A DNA stretch of 64,000 bases from Diplolepis rosae (GCA_030998225.1 JAPYXD010000701.1:13996501-14060500), one strand, 5' to 3'; numbered from the stretch's first letter, positions 45,680 through 57,512 are shown. Made by a program: numbers and translations. The notes: a model not told the origin generated them from the letters alone.

Positions 45680-45785
45680 AATTTATTTGCATTATTTGCG
45701 ATATAAGAGTTTGAAATTGTCTACGAGGACACCTGTCGACAACGTATCCTATCTGATACGCGACTAGTGATCCTCCGATAATGTA
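45680..45785. repeat. SINE-associated segment (TATCCTATCTGATACGCGAC)
   Basis: Adjoins the SINE palindrome and matches 14336-14450 directly and 5345-5450 inverted. Confidence 0.65.
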
Positions 45786-46569
45786 GGCAGTGACAAAAAT
45801 TTCAAACTCAACTAATTAATTTAATTAATATTACTTGTTATTAAATATATAAAGCATTTGAACAAATAAAAAAATAAAAAGTGTAATTTATAGATTAAAG
45901 CTCATTTTTATAACATTCAGTTAAAAGGAAAGTATCTTCTATAATTTTATTTCGAATAAAATAGTCGGAAAGTCGTTAAATTATTAATAAATCTAATAGC
46001 AGGAACGACCATAATAAAGTTACAGAATATGGACAATGTTAAGACAGACTTAACTCTCCAAAACTTTTTATAAAGAAAAAGCTGCTTGTCGGTAAACCAC
46101 CACAGAGCTGAGTTGCCACTCAAATTCCCAAGTGAAATTCAATTGCGATGAAGTTCACTATAGTCACGATACCGCACCCTTCTTTTCTCATCATTTCCTC
46201 TCGCTTTTTCCTTCACTACTACCGTCGTCATCTCCCTTTATCGGATAACGCTTTTTCTCTTCGAGAATGGAGTATGCGTTAACAGTGTTGCCACGAACTT
46301 TACAATTGTTTGACTAATTAAATTTCAATAAATAAAATCAATTTTTTTTTATATTCTTCATTCAAAAAAATATTTGGTTAATTGAACGAAAATTTATTTA
46401 AATCAACCAAAGAATTTTCTTATTATATGGTTGACCAAATTTTTGGTTGATTTAACCACACTATTTTGGTTATGCTGCTAAAGATGTTTTATTTATATGA
46501 TTTAGCTAGATCAAACAAATATTAAAGTTGATTTAACTAAATTTTAGTTAATTTAACAAAATAATTTGG
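45786..46569. other. AT-rich DNA, then a pyrimidine-rich and a TTGGTTGA-rich part
   Basis: 46130-46260 is unusually pyrimidine-rich (CCTCTCGCTTTTTCCTTCAC) and CpG-containing, near two GTTGCCAC words, similar in style to 50770-50990. 46340-46570 is packed with TTGGTTGATTTAAC words and may be a MITE without clear ends. No gene is supported. Confidence 0.4.
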
Positions 46570-46573
46570 TTAA

Positions 46574-46929
46574 TGTCATGGATCAATCAGACCACGTGAC
46601 TAAATTATACATTTATTCGTTCATGCAAGATAACTTTTTTAATTTACAAAGTATCTTTCTGAACATTTAGGAAACGTAACAAAATACAATAAGGCACGTC
46701 TGTTAATTTCTTTTTAGTGAAAATTTTGAACAAAATTCGAAAACTTATCGACAATTACAGTTAACTGTAAAATTTTTCATAAAATTTTCACCCAAACGAA
46801 GTTGATATGTTATCTATTATGTTCTGTAGTATTTTCAAAATTTTCAGGAAGATATTTTGTAAAATTAGAAAGTTATCTTACATGAACTTTTACAGAAATT
46901 TGATCACATGATCTGGTTGATCCATAGCC
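46574..46929. mobile_element. 356-bp TTAA-flanked MITE, copy 2
   Basis: Left TTAA (46570-46573) then TGTCATGGATCAATCAG; right GGTTGATCCATAGCC then TTAA (46930-46933). It matches 36256-36613 throughout. Its right TTAA is also the left TTAA of the next element. Confidence 0.85.
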
Positions 46930-46933
46930 TTAA

Positions 46934-47633
46934 GGGGGGAGATACCTCTAGAACCCTTAAAAAAAGCAGTTTTTATCAATTTTATTCTGGGAGAATGAAA
47001 ACGAAGCAAGTCCGGATTTTTTGCATATATTAGAAGGCATTATTTAACTTCAAAAAAACAATTTTTTCATGATAGAAAAATACAAAATGGCGGAAATATG
47101 ACGGATCCCGTCGATAGCGTCGCTGCTAACATTTTTTGCGACCGTCAACTTCCTGGCTAGGTTTTTCATCTGAAACAATAAAAGAAACTTTTTTATAAAT
47201 CGGGAAGCTTTTATCGAGTGCATAGCAGGGGGGTGTTGAGAATTTCGAAAAATTGAATATATTTTCATGCGTTTCGTGAAAAAGTGCCATTTTTACTCGT
47301 CTCTTTTGACATGAAAATAGTTAAACAACTGTAGAAATACTATTTTTCTCGAAAAAGCGTCCTACCACGCACTTGAATACAGAATTATCTATAAAATACC
47401 GTTTCATTCAAGTAAATCGGTTGAATAGTTTGCTCGCAATCTTGACGGCCGGATAAAAAAAGTTAGTTTCGAGAAAACGAGCCTCAAAGTTTTTGTACAT
47501 GAAAAAATATGTTCCATTCAACTTACGGGTTACCAATAGAACTTTGGGATTATATTTTTGAATAGTTTTTCAATCGATTTGAGCAAAAAAAAAAATTTTT
47601 GATTTTTTGAAAGTTCTAGAGGTATCTCCCTCC
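46934..47633. mobile_element. 700-bp TTAA-flanked element, GGGAGATACCTCTAGAAC ends
   Basis: Inverted ends GGGGGGAGATACCTCTAGAA and TTCTAGAGGTATCTCCCTCC, one mismatch in 21, TTAA at 46930-46933 and 47634-47637. It contains CAAAATGGCGGAAATATGAC and no transposase frame. The minus frame 47050-47268 is not recognised. piggyBac-like by target site only. Confidence 0.85.
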
Positions 47634-47637
47634 TTAA

Positions 47638-48196
47638 ATCAAGTACATTTTTTGGGTTAATTAATTTCTGATTAAGGCTGAATTTAATCATGAGACTTAA
47701 TTTGAGTTCAAATAGAAATTCTGCGACGTGAAAAATTATTGAAGGTAAGTTTTATTATAAAACTGAATTGAACTGAATTTGGTTCTCATACTTTTTTGTG
47801 TTCCTATAACAAATTTTCAGTCAATGTTATTTTCATTTTTATTGATGGAAAAATGGTAGGTTTAAAATACTTCAGCTTTGGGCCATAACGCAAATCTAGC
47901 ATTTTATATTGGTTTATGTTCGTCTATAAAAATTTTTGTAATTGTTTGACTCTTTTGTAAATAGTGAATAGAGATGATTCCTTGCACTAAGAAAAAATCT
48001 TGGAGATAGTGACGTGATATACACGGTGACCCATTTTAATCTATAACCCCAAATATCTTCTAAAATACTTTATCTACGAAAAAATGGTTCGGACAAAGGT
48101 TGACCAGGATCGAGGGGGACATTTGACTATACCATCAATTTTGACCTTGAGGTCAATTTTCAAGGTCAAATGAAGGTATGACCCTTTTCTAAAATG
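47638..48196. other. Intergenic sequence with clustered TCAAGGTCA-type motifs
   Basis: No ORF is supported. TGACCTTGA (48142-48150) and TCAAGGTCA (48160-48168) face each other, with AGGTCAATTTTCAAGG between. The same text recurs near 48889 and belongs to a repeat. Confidence 0.45.
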
Positions 48197-48460
48197 AGAA
48201 CCCCTATTTTTGACTGCGGATTTGAAAAGAGCGGGAAATTTCACGTCAAAAATGACCTGTGGAAAAATGATTTTTGTAACCTTGGAAAGGTAAACAATTA
48301 ATTCGTTTAATTATCTTTGTATTGGCATTGGGTCAGTTTCTTTACATTAAAATCATTAATTTATGGACATATTATAAAAAGGAAGCTAAAAAACAGAATC
48401 ATATAAATCAAAGGAAAGCTAAACAACAATTCATAAAGATAAGAAAAGGAGGGGGGAGGG

Positions 48461-48502
48461 GGGTTAAAGGCAAACGTTTCGGCCGCAAATGGGGGCCCTC
48501 TT
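48461..48502 (-). other. CTGAAGA...GGCCGAAAC motif, hammerhead-like (copy 1)
   Basis: On the minus strand: GGCACTGAAGA, GGGCCCCCATTTGCGGCC, GAAACGTTTGCC. CTGANGA and GAAA are the two conserved single strands of hammerhead ribozymes, and GGCC/GGCC between them can pair as stem II. No partner stems or cleavage triplet are evident, so function is doubtful. The second copy is at 60389. Confidence 0.3.
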
Positions 48503-49087
48503 CAGTGCCAAACAAATTTTTTTCAAGGACTTAATGACTAAGCTGTAAACATGCAAGAATTTAGTTGTACATGTTGAATTAGATTTTTTCATTTTTGTGT
48601 TTTTTGTTTTCTTAAAATTATTATTTAATAAAAACATGCAGTTGACTTATGTAAGGGGGGGCAAGATCCAAAACGTCCAGGGACGAGACAGCTCAAAACC
48701 CAGTCCTCAAAAATAAAAACATGAACTCCAGTTCGGCAGATTCGTGAAAAGTGGTAAAATGTCTGAGAAACGACCAGATGCCCTTTTTCTGAATTGTCTT
48801 GGTTTTTTGGGGTAAACAAACATTCAAGATACTGCACAAAAGTCGATGAAATGTTAAGGTGTACATCACCTTGACCATCATGAACTTTAGGTCAATTTTC
48901 AAGGTGACTTGAAGGTCAAGACGATTTTTCTTAGATTGAACTCTGTGTCCGGATACATTTTTTTTGTAGACTTCAGGCTGTGGATTGTTATCGCAACACC
49001 CCCCAAACAGACCCAAACAGTAACAATCATTTCGGATAAGATGTAAAGACTGTGACTATGTAGTTACAAAAGTGACAATCTTGACAA

Positions 49088-49509
49088 TCCCAAGTGCGAA
49101 TTGCCGAAGGTGATAATACGACACAATATTGGCCCAATCTCGGCAGCCAAGAATCTTTTATTGTTATTGGGCCAGTGTCACTGTTTGCATAGGTCAAGTG
49201 CTGGGCCGACGACGGCGGCCTTTGTAGACTGTTTAAATTTATCGACCTTCGGCCGAAACTTGGCCCAGTATTGGCCCTATACCAAGCCGATTCTCACTTT
49301 TAGTATGAAATCGAATTCCGAAAGTACATTAGCCAGAATCCGGACCACGGATGGCACATTACTGGGCCATTTGTCACATTTACCACGACAAACCATTCTG
49401 CATACCGGAGTTATCATTCCAGCAACGGCACGATATTGGCAGCCGATCTTCGGCAAATTTTTGGCGATGTTGGGCTAGTGTTGGGCCGTATCTAACTTCG
49501 CACTTGGGA
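49088..49509. mobile_element. 422-bp element, TCCCAAGTGCGAA ends, TTGGGCC word
   Basis: Inverted ends TCCCAAGTGCGAA / TTCGCACTTGGGA. The interior is packed with TGGGCCAGTATTGGCC-like words and is much richer in GC than the flanks. The flanks AATCTTGACAA and TGTCACTTC are partly inverted, so the target duplication is unclear. It belongs with 24835-25693 and 33720-36179 by its ends. The frames 49101-49478 and 49351-49605 are this word read through. Confidence 0.75.
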
Positions 49510-49649
49510 TGTCACTTCTCTGTGACTAGTTACAAAAAAAATACACAGGTAGCAATGGTACCAAGGTCACAAAAACCATTTTTCCACAGGTCATTTTTGA
49601 CGTAAAATTTTCCGCTCTTTTCAAATCCGCAGTCAAAAATAGGGGTTCT

Positions 49650-50744
49650 CATTCATTCTCATTTATTATATGTAAGTATCAATTATAGGGTTATGTAAAA
49701 TCAAATGCCTAAAATGGCTACAAATCATGTTTCTGTAGCCATGGGTCAAGTAGCAACAAGTCTCCCTCGTTACAGTCACTATTTTTTTTCCAACTACAAT
49801 ATTCCTAGTCATTATGACCAGATGCTATTTTTCACATGTAATAAAATTATACAATAGCGTGTCTAAATAAAAAGTATTGTGACTTTGTGACAACTATTTT
49901 ATTATTTAATTACAAATTTATGATCTAAATTACATTTTTATTGATAAATTAACGAAATTGTTAATCTATGTTCAAAAAGCTCTGTCATGTTAGGAGTGGG
50001 AGACGTCTGTATTTATCGGTCTGCCAATATCTAAACCCTAACTGGACGTCCAGGACGCGCTTAATTTTAGGTTGATGTTCGGCCACGTTTGAATAAATAA
50101 ATAAAAATGTTTTATCACTGCACGGAATTTCGATTGAATGAAAAATTTTTCTCACCAAATATGGATAAAAAACTTCGTGCTTTTTCCATTGTTGTGTTAA
50201 ATAAAATAAGATTTTATAAATTAAGTGAGTATTTATAGGTTAGAAATTCCGATTCATTATAAATTAGCTGACGTGCTTAATTTTAATTCCATACAACATT
50301 CATATTAATAGTAAATCTTAGTTTTGAAATTTTTCACCAATGTGTGTATAAAGTTTTCTAAATCTCTACTGAGTAAACAAAAAATAATACATACATTGTT
50401 TCTTTCATGGGTGTTAGACAAAAATTCTAATTGGAAAAAGGAATTCTACGTTATTTAGGATTAATCCTCGTGAATTAACAGCTTTATCTCGCTAGGCTCA
50501 AGCATGGCCCTTTCCTGTTATTTTTAACTGAAATTACCAAATTAGGGTCATAAGAAGGTCAATAATAATCAATCAAGGAATATCTTGGCAATTTTCACAC
50601 AGGACAATGGATCCAATGAAAAATCGCGTAGCACTTATTTTAATTTAATATAAAATTGTAGTAAATTTTAAAAATTACTAAGAAACTTTTCCAATTTTGG
50701 AAATTGTTCATTCCTGTTCACATGTATTCCAGTGAGAGTCTGAA
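49650..50744. other. AT-rich sequence, no supported gene
   Basis: 50580-50600 (TTGGCAATTTTCACACAGGA) resembles the right end of the element at 33720-36179 and may be a stray end. Nothing else is recognised. Confidence 0.4.
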
Positions 50745-51375
50745 TTTTTTTAAAAGCAATTCAGTGAGTCAGGTTCGGAGGAGTTGGCAACACAGGAAAG
50801 ACAGCGGTCGACGAAGGTAGACTGTCTGCTCTTTATGAGCGCCTCACACTCCTTTCGTCCTCTTTCTCTTTCTACTGCTTGATTGTCGGCGTTTCGACGA
50901 AATTTTCTCCTCTGTGGTAGTGAAAATAGAGAGAGGGGAATGACGATATTATGGCATACATAGTCGCGACGGCGGCGGTTCGAAGGTCACCTTGTTCAAC
51001 CCTTACACAGATCGACCCAGGGTGTCCTCAGATGAATATATATAATTTCACTCTCTAGAGAGTGAGAGAGAAAGCGAGATTTATCGAGCCAGTAGACGGG
51101 AGGGATGGAGCTCGTTTTTGGTGCGTGTATAGAGCTGGCGGGGCAACATGGGCGGTATCGAGGGAACCGGAGGTGGAGAAGTAGAAGGGTTCGAGACTGT
51201 TGACCGAGCTTTGAATTCGAAAGGCTCACGCGTTGCCGTAGTGAGGCAGGACGCGGATTTTGCAGCGGTGCCCAAATCAAAAGTGGTTCCCATTCGTTCC
51301 CTTTTGTCTAGTCCCTTACCTACACGAAAAAAATTCTGGTACACCGATTGTACCTATGGGTATAACTAGTGCTGA
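50745..51375 (+). promoter_or_regulatory. CpG- and GA-rich island, possible promoter and first exon
   Basis: About 600 bases clearly richer in GC and CpG than the window (TCGCGACGGCGGCGGTTCG at 50963), with GAGA-type runs (GAGAGTGAGAGAGAAAGCGA, 51058-51077) and a TATA-like ATATATATAATTTC near 51034. An ATG with good insect context (GCAACATGG) at 51148 opens MGGIEGTGGGEVEG, with 73 codons to a stop and a possible donor GTA|GTGAGG near 51240. The minus strand is also open (51081-51344), so strand is a guess. It is not like any repeat here. Confidence 0.35.
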
Positions 51376-52429
51376 ACTCTATGATAATTCTTATACCTGT
51401 GCTCTTTTGGACAGTAGACACACTCATATATCACGCAAGTGCTTTAACCAGTACGAATTACGAATTTTTTTTTTTTTTTTTTTGCAAGAAGGGATAGTAG
51501 TCGTTCTTTACTTTGGCACAACTGTACACCAGAATCAGAATATCTGTTGCCCCAAGCTTGTAGTACATCTGTTATACTGTAGGCGGTGCGTCGGGCGTGT
51601 CTGAATTTTCATCGTGTAACAAAGACTGCAAAGCCCAGGTCATGGCTGAATGGTACTTATTTCATTTCTCATCTCTGCTACATTTTTTATATAGTAATAT
51701 TGTTTCTACTTTTTGAATTGTTATTAATAAACATTGGTGGATACAACACCAGTTTTCAAACGCAAAAATTCGATCCCAGAAGGATTAAATCATTACTTTG
51801 TTGAATTGTTGTTACGCTTCTTCCATTCGTAAAAATTTGTTTTAGTGATGTTAATCGTAATTTCACAATTGAGATGAATAATTCACGAAACGTATCTTGA
51901 CGATTCAAATTTTATTGACTGTCACTTAATTGTAAAACTACGATTCAACGTCATTGAAACAAATTTATACGATTGAAAAGTCCTAAACGCAATTCAATAA
52001 TGTTTCGATGGAATCGTTTTCAGATAAAACTGAATATTCAAAAACCTTTATTCGTAAATTTTAAGATACGCAATTCACAGAAATTTCAATCGATCGTTTC
52101 TTTTTTCCTGGGTATTCAAATTGAAAATTTTTAATTAATTCAGAATCAACTTGTTTTTAGTATAGTGATGTAAAATTTGTAATTATAGATGGCTAAATAT
52201 AATAACGGATGTTCTTAATAAATTTTATGCTTTTTAAATTTGTTTTGTCAATGTTATTACGTGGGAGAACAAAAATAACATGTTCCTGGAAAATTATTAA
52301 TATTAAAAGCAGACTAAATATAAACCACGAATATATGTGAGGTGTTATACGTGAGGGGGCTAAATAAAACGAAACGTTTGCATAAGATATAACAAACTAG
52401 ATATTTATTTGCTTTCAATATAAATTGAA
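51376..52429. other. Intergenic sequence; 19-T run; AATTG/GATTGAAA-rich patch
   Basis: T run at 51465-51483; the 114-residue plus frame crossing it is spurious (poly-F). 51840-52110 has many ACGATTGAAAT/AATTGTGA words and may be another word-packed MITE, but its left end is not found. No gene is supported. Confidence 0.4.
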
Positions 52430-52540
52430 GAAATTTTCTGTGAAAAGAGGAACGCTTCCACTCTGCTAGGTATCGAGCCCAGGACCTTTCGATCGCCCGT
52501 CGAAAGCTCTATCATCTGAGCTACGGAGGTTCCACACAAA
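52430..52540 (-). repeat. tRNA-derived SINE copy
   Basis: On the minus strand: GGAACCTCCGTAGCTCAGAT, GATAGAGCTTTCGAC (A-box region), then CGATCGAAAGGTCC, GGGCTCGATACCTAGCAG (B-box region) and GAAGCGTTCC. The tRNA-like part is complete in outline but diverged. Confidence 0.75.
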
Positions 52541-53378
52541 AATTATTATTTTGTTTACTAGTTTATATGCTCAAGTGTTAATTAGTCTTGGATGTTTCAT
52601 TTTTTTTGAAAAATTCTGGAAAAAATTACGCTGTCGCTGGCATTAATTTTTTCTTTTAAAAACATCAAATTATCCTTCAGACAATTTAACTCTACAAGAC
52701 TCATTTCATTCCCAACCTCTTTTTCTAACCTATCATTTTTTGTGCTTTGAAATATTCAAGCTTAAATTCTTGAATCATGAGAAAAATACCCATAGCACAA
52801 GTGCTCGAGAGTTGAGCAGGACGGACTTTTCAGCCGCTCATGCCATGTGATTTTACTGTGCCCTACCTAGTCTCGTCGATCGAATTCTCCCTTCCCAGTT
52901 CTTCCTGCGTAGCTGGAAGGCTCTGTTACAAGATGCACTATGTTATGTCTAAAATATTTTTTTCACTTTGTTCTCTACATCAGATCGAATACGTTCTCGA
53001 CATGTGTTTCTCATGAAAAATGATAAACTCTCAAATTACTAGTCAGAAACTTGCATTTCATTTTTATAACGAGAAATCGGTGGAAAAAACCTTTTTTTCT
53101 TAACAAAACACTTGTCATTATCCAATGAAGATAGATTGTATCAAGTATTGGCACTGTGATTTCGTTACTACATAATAGTCTATAATTGATTATATTTTTC
53201 CAAATGTACAATGACTTAATTTTATGTTACAATTCTATGAGAGAGATTTAAAAATTGTGTTGATTTGAGTAGGAAAACTTGGCTTTTATTGATTTCATCG
53301 CGAAAATATAACTCCAGACTGCTTAATATAGAGATAGATTAATCTATTTTAGATTGAAGGGACGAGAATATTTATTTT
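52541..53378. other. AT-rich sequence, no supported gene
   Basis: 52790-52930 is less AT-rich without a recognised motif. The minus frame 53011-53211 is not coding-like. Confidence 0.4.
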
Positions 53379-53414
53379 GCCTAGGGCGCCAAATATTCTT
53401 AACCGGCCCTGGTG
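53379..53414 (-). repeat. Possible terminal fragment of a hAT-like element
   Basis: On the minus strand CCAGGGCCGGTTAAG then AATATTTGGCGCCCTAGGC resembles the GC-rich ends of many hAT MITEs. No partner end or 8-base duplication was found. Confidence 0.35.
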
Positions 53415-53444
53415 GTAGAAAGAACGCTCTAAAAATCCGTATAT

Positions 53445-54917
53445 CCTAATGTCTGTTAACTCCTTTATAGTAAAAATAAAAAAATTAATTAGAAAGCTTA
53501 TTGATGATTACAGTTAATTGCAAATTTTTGGCAAAATTTTCACCCAAATGAAGTTGACAAATGTTCTTAAGGTGGTTATATCGCGACTCAGTGAGTCATA
53601 TAAGAGCGTAAAAATATTCTTGATTTACATCGAATCTTTTGTGTTGTAAAATCCTAAAATTAATTAAGATTGACATTTGTGACCGTTCCGCGATGTGAAT
53701 GAGAATAATAAATAAATTAATAAAAAGATATCTCTCAACGGTTTGCGTATTCACAACTATATGACTTTCGAAAGAAGCAATGTGGCAACGTCGCACTCTC
53801 TCCACTCCTCTAGTCCGCCATGTTCAAGTGCACATGTATAGAAATCTAACCTACTTCACGGTTGTTGTTGTTTGATTAGTTAAATTTACAGCAAATTTCA
53901 GTGTTTTTTGATTTCTCGATCATTAGATAACTTATTTCAAATTCTCTTGTGTATACGACGTATATCTACTCCTAACTGACTACGTCTACGCATACGCTCG
54001 AGCATGCGTTGCGACGTTGCCACGTGCTCACTGCTGACTTCTTCGATTATGTAATCGAATGTATATAGTCTTCTTGAGTTATAATCTTTGGAAAGACAAT
54101 ACAAACTTATTGTACGGTAAAAAATTCTTTAAAAAATCAGACGAATTTTTCAAGGTTCACGACAAATTTATATAGTTTTTTGAATACGTAGCATGGATTT
54201 TCTAAGTATAATGCTCATTTGAAACTAGGGTTCACTTGTCATTGCCATTGACGGTATAGTAATTCATGACCAAACGGTGAAACTTCAAGTAATTATTTCT
54301 CTATAACTAGACGGTCAAGCAATCTAAAACTTTGCAGGTGTATTCTAAAATAATTAAAGAAGCTATAATAAAACTTTCAGATTTTTAGCATGGATTTCGT
54401 TTCATGATAAAACGACCTTAAGGCGTCATTCTACTATCTCGGCGAAAAAAAGGTGATTTTTAAGAATTTTTGTCTCAACAACTACTTTATATAATTAAAT
54501 AAAATTTTCAGTGTTTATTTATGCAGTCTCAATTTACAAAAAAAATTTTTTTTAATAAAAATATTGCTTAGTTTAGCTAATTTTTAACAATGAACAGTGT
54601 CTAAAAAAAAAGGCATGTCCATTCCACGTACGATATCGGTTGAAAACTTTTTACGAAATCGTGCGCGCTGAACAAAAAAACGTTGTTTTGTGAAAAACGC
54701 GTTTAAAGTTTTCGGAACATAAAAATTATAAAAAGAAGTTACACTTAATCAACGACCCCTGTTCCATATAACACTCCTTTTGTTTGTTCAAATGAATCCT
54801 GAACCTATCAAAAAATATATTTGGCAAATATTCAGAAAGATATTTTTTAAAACAAAAAAGTTATCTCATATGAACTTTTACCGAAATTGGGTCACGTTGT
54901 CTGGTTAATTCATGGCC
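53445..54917. mobile_element. TTAA-flanked MITE, copy 3, left-truncated and interrupted
   Basis: 53445-53566 and 54755-54917 match successive parts of 36256-36613 (ACAGTTAATTGCAAATTTTT; AAAAGTTATCTCATATGAAC; TCACGTTGTCTGGTTAATTC) and the right end abuts TTAA (54918-54921). Between them is the TTAA element 53571-54417 plus about 330 bases of unclear origin. The left end is missing. Confidence 0.7.
53571..54417. mobile_element. 847-bp TTAA-flanked element, GGT(G/C)GTTTTATC ends
   Basis: Left TTAA (53567-53570) then GGTGGTTATATCGCGAC; right GATAAAACGACC then TTAA (54418-54421). The inverted ends match at about 11 of 12 bases. The inside holds GACGTTGCCAC and GTGGCAACGTCGC in opposite directions. 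The minus frame 53596-53805 is not recognised. Confidence 0.6.
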
Positions 54918-54921
54918 TTAA

Positions 54922-56017
54922 CAGGAAAAACCCAGTCAAGTTTTGCATAAGATCTGCACGCAGAATACAGTGAAACACATTAAAAATTCGAATTTATAAG
55001 GAAGTCTGTAAAAGTTCCATACTAGTATCTAGCAGCATTACTTCTGATATATATATCAACTCCGTCGAGATTATCTCTCAAGCGCGATATTATCCCAGGT
55101 CGTAACTTGTAAGCAGAACATTGTGGGCTCGACTCTCGCTGCCTGCCCTTCCAACAAAAATTTTTATTGTTAAAATTTTGTAACGGAATGACTCTCAGCG
55201 GTAATTTACCGGTATCTCGTAGCCTTCGTAGCTACACTCTGTTACAAAAAAATACATTGAGATTTGGAGGGCCTGGGTAAACACTGAAAAAAATATTCAA
55301 ATTCAACCACTTGCCATTGAATTACTTGCATTGTGCGGCGAGATGAATATATTTTTCTGTAATGAGAAAAGCGTCGGATGTCAGTTTCAGCACCATTGCG
55401 CTCGTAAAGTGCATTACTTTAATCATAGCTTGTGACAGACTGAGGTTAGAAACATGATAAAATATAAAAATAAAATGAAAAGTAAATAAACAACGGATAA
55501 TGTAAATAGTGAATGTGTAAAGACTGGAAAAATAAATAAAAGTATAGAATACCTTTCTCCAATACTAGCATTTGCGCTTCGTGTTACAAGTACTTCGTAC
55601 TTAGGTGTGTGGTACACGCAGCGGAGAGGAACGTAGTGGCTGCGCATGCGTGTCCCTCAGCTTAACTAACGTGACTAACGCGAACGGCTGTGCGATTCAA
55701 ACATCCATACAACGCCAAAAGTTACCTTGAAGTTTTGAGTGAGTTCATAAAATGTGACGCCATCTGAGAAAAAGAACCTTGACGTCCAAAAATTATTTTC
55801 GGGATTATGACCATTTCAGATTAATTCAATGTCGCTTTTTAGTATTTATGAAATCAGAATAATGTTTTATGCAATATTTTTCATTTAGCAAGACATTTTT
55901 TTCATCAGCGGCTCAAAATACGTTCGAATCCTCTGTCTCACAACGTCACTTCCACCGTATTTGTGAGACGTAAGAGAGATATATTCTTTCCCTTCCCCTG
56001 TTGAATCTTCGCTAGGA
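54922..56017. other. Intergenic sequence, no supported gene
   Basis: 55120-55140 has GTGGGCTCGACTCTCGC, a weak B-box-like word without an A box. The minus frame 55423-55647 is hydrophobic (I/L/F-rich) and not recognised. 55200-55235 has small repeats of GTAGC. Confidence 0.4.
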
Positions 56018-56194
56018 CCGAGGGGGTTTTCACTCGCGAGTATTTCTAAATACTAGCGAGTCGCAGTGAGTCAACGAGTATTTACGAACCTGCAGTTTTA
56101 GCATTATTTAGCGTTATTTTTCCTTATGAAGAGAAGAAGTACTCAAAATACACTGTTTGATTCGGAATCGACTCATGAGTGAAAACTCCCTCGG
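56018..56194. mobile_element. 177-bp MITE, CCGAGGG(G/A)GTTTTCACTC ends
   Basis: Inverted ends CCGAGGGGGTTTTCACTCGC and GAGTGAAAACTCCCTCGG, matching at about 21 of 24 positions. Words CGAGTATTT and ACTAGCGAGTCGCAGTGAG inside. Target duplication not resolved. Confidence 0.65.
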
Positions 56195-57504
56195 CTGGAA
56201 CGCTAAGGTCCCTTTTCTCAGATCGCGTCACAGTGGCATCTTGATTTCGTTTTACATTTTAAAATGCGTTAAAGTCCCCGTTTCTGAAAGTTGATTGCGC
56301 AGTTTACAATGGGTCACTGATTTTAATTTAGTCAAATTTTGATTCCAATAGTCAAAAAAGTATTGATTGAAATTAAGCGGTTACACCACTTTGGTCGCTT
56401 CAAAAAATCGAATTTTTTATTTTTCACCTTTTGTCTAACCTAAAAGATAGACTAATGATACATAACTCAAATAAATATGAGTAAAACCAGTACAATGTGG
56501 TTTTGGAAGAATAAAAGAGTTACTAAAAAGGTTTATGAGCAACGATGCAAGCAAGTAGAGGTAGGAAAAATTATAAGAAAGAAAATTTATTTATAAATGT
56601 TTCGTTCGTTAAACTTCAATTAGAACGTCATATATTGATTCTTGCAACTTTTAATCGTAAACTTTTAAAAATAAAGAGAGTTGCGCACTTCAAGAGCGCG
56701 TTGCGCCATTCAAAAATCTGTGCCTAAACCAGCCCCCTGCATCTTAGCCAGAATGCACGTAATCCGCGAAACGAAAATGTCACAAGAATTGACCGTGGCC
56801 GCTAGGGGCGCTGATTGTTCATGAGGCCTGAATTCATTTTAATGTATGGGAAAAATGCATAAAAATTAAATTTTTGGGGATAAAAACTACTTGATCATAT
56901 TTTTTTTACAACACATTAAACTAGAAAGTTTTAAATATTATTTAAAGCAATTTTTACTGATATAAAGGGTAATATGCTTGAAATTTGGGCAAAATTGTCT
57001 TTGTAATTCTGGCTGGAAATTGAAATCAAAGTTCTGTTATCTTCGTTTTAACATTAATATTTACATAGTGATTATTAAATAAAAATACAATATTTATTTA
57101 TATTATCAATATTACTGATATTATATCAGTCTTACATATTATAATAGAAAAATTGGCTATTGAAATTCCATCAAATTGAATTATAATACGGGTATTAATT
57201 ATATCATCTTGATTTTGTTAGAAAAATTAGATTTTATTATAGGACATTTTGTATTTTATATTTTAAAACTTCTCAGTAATTGAAAAAATTACATTTTTAT
57301 GAACAAAACTGTCAGATAAGGAATGAACGTACATTTGAAAAAGTAACAAATATAAAGAATTTATAAAATTCCTTTATAAGTATTTGAAAACACTAAGAAC
57401 AAAGATGTTTGTAATAAATAATAATCAACATAATATACTATATTTCATAATAATATAATGGATATTTAGATCTCATATGCACATAATTTATTATGTGTAT
57501 TTTA
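56195..57504. other. AT-rich sequence, no supported gene
   Basis: The 60-residue plus frame at 56545 (basic) has no domain. 56750-56820 is slightly GC-richer. Otherwise plain. Confidence 0.4.
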
Positions 57505-57512
57505 TCTATAAT

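Larger units (their letters stand above)
48197..49648. repeat. 1.45-kb inverted-repeat element with 91-bp arms
   Basis: The left arm (48197-48287) with TGAGAACCCCTATTTTTGAC, CCTGTGGAAAAATG and GTAACCTTGG is the reverse complement of 49556-49648. Inside are the GGGCCC/GGCCGAAAC motif at 48461-48500 and the 422-bp element at 49088-49509. The frames 48322-48534, 48625-48837 and 48693-49016 show no domain. Confidence 0.7.

Noticed and set aside
49101..49605. 125- and 84-codon ORFs in the GC-rich patch
   Set aside because: Frames of the TGGGCC word repeat inside a terminal-inverted element.
51260..51604. 114-codon ORF with poly-phenylalanine
   Set aside because: The open frame is kept only by a 19-base T run.
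55423..55647. Small membrane protein on the minus strand
   Set aside because: Hydrophobic run arises from AAT/AAA-rich DNA; no supporting start context or homology.
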